A stretch of DNA of 64,000 nt from Paragemmobacter kunshanensis (GTDB taxonomy: Bacteria; Pseudomonadota; Alphaproteobacteria; Rhodobacterales; Rhodobacteraceae), in NCBI RefSeq assembly GCF_011059185.1, contig NZ_JAALFE010000002.1, positions 124,001 to 188,000 of the forward strand, written 5' to 3'. Below are positions 63,785-64,000 of this stretch, piece after piece; within the stretch, counting starts at the first letter, position 1; the number at the start of each line of letters is the position of its first letter. The translations under genes were made by a program, and so were the position numbers. A model generated the notes under the pieces. The model was not told the origin of the DNA, ran no database searches, and worked only from the letters and a program-made list of their open reading frames with translations.

Positions 63785-64000
63785 TCAAAGCCCCGCGCTG
63801 AGCCTGCCCGCCATGCCACGGGGCGGGGCGGTGCCGCCAAGGGCCGTGGCGATGGTGGTGACATTGTGATCTATCATGCCGGGATAGGTGCCTTCATAGC
63901 TGCCGTCGGGCCCCATCGCATCGGAAAACAGCTCTCCGCCGATGCGGACGGTGTGGCCCTGCGCCTCGGCCCCTTCGATCAGGGCGCGGATGGCCCGGTC
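63785..64000 (-). CDS. mntA: Manganese ABC transporter substrate-binding protein, C-terminal part
   Basis: The last 71 codons of a gene that continues past the right edge. IGGELFSDAMGPDGSYEGTY followed by PGMIDHNVTTIATALGG is the C-terminal signature of the Mn/Zn cluster A-I binding proteins, with the Asp ligand in MIDHNV; the pattern favours SitA/MntA over ZnuA. It heads the mntABCD operon. Confidence 0.88.
   Translation of the reverse strand, partial: DRAIRALIEGAEAQGHTVRIGGELFSDAMGPDGSYEGTYPGMIDHNVTTIATALGGTAPPRGMAGRLSAGL

Overview
The window looks like chromosome from a GC-rich alphaproteobacterium, most likely a member of the Rhodobacterales (Rhodobacter/Gemmobacter/Paracoccus relatives). 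The evidence is the base composition, the run SUV3-like helicase - S4 protein - ferredoxin - CarD, the Anbu proteasome cluster, an aerobic B12 tail, and a dense cluster of GANTC (CcrM-type) sites. No insertion sequence, integrase, phage block or CRISPR array was seen. Genes are tightly packed, often with 4-base ATGA overlaps.

Layout. 1-2945: start of an oligoendopeptidase F gene, then an ATP-dependent DNA ligase with its ligase-associated exonuclease. 3096-7031: a four-gene Anbu cluster (permuted ATP-grasp, alpha-E protein, transglutaminase-like protein, Anbu). 7102-8967: hydrolase/SCP2 pair and a TPR protein. 8981-13380: SUV3-like helicase, S4 protein, FdxA and CarD, with an intricate intergenic region before carD. 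13438-15197: a lower-GC island encoding a CesT-like type III chaperone, a possible cognate secreted protein, and downstream coding sequence broken by frameshifts, one caused by a 7-bp tandem duplication. 15304-19135: cobS and cobT (divergent) and a Kef-type antiporter. 19234-22158: a 974-residue protein that looks like a PilM/GspL-type head, one membrane segment and a PilP/GspC-type tail. 22328-29866: SIMPL protein, metY, VOC protein, lrp/lysE divergent pair, GT8-like protein, DDAH, tRNA-Tyr, rlmB and a CoA-binding protein. 29942-31194: dmeRF metal efflux operon with a clear operator.

31302-46434 is a complete hydroxyquinol (1,2,4-benzenetriol) pathway. Two flavin hydroxylases feed hydroxyquinol 1,2-dioxygenase, maleylacetate reductase, 3-oxoadipate CoA-transferase and 3-oxoadipyl-CoA thiolase. 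A dedicated Liv-type ABC transporter imports the substrate, and LysR and TetR regulators sit beside palindromic operator candidates. The end products are succinyl-CoA and acetyl-CoA.

46431-54124: hydrolase, a second methionine aminopeptidase, modABC, two molybdate-box palindromes, an overlooked 59-codon gene for a tiny exported peptide, an aldehyde dehydrogenase and an RTX-repeat protein. 54147-61084: the his genes E, F, A, H and B on one strand, interrupted by unrelated genes (two membrane proteins, an HNH nuclease, a DUF2147 protein, a lipoprotein) and by a roughly 170-bp tandem duplication that copied the 3' end of hisA. 61145-64000: a manganese-type ABC transporter, with its binding-protein gene cut by the window end.

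Most long open frames that overlap these genes on the other strand or in other frames are GC-rich shadows and are not listed.
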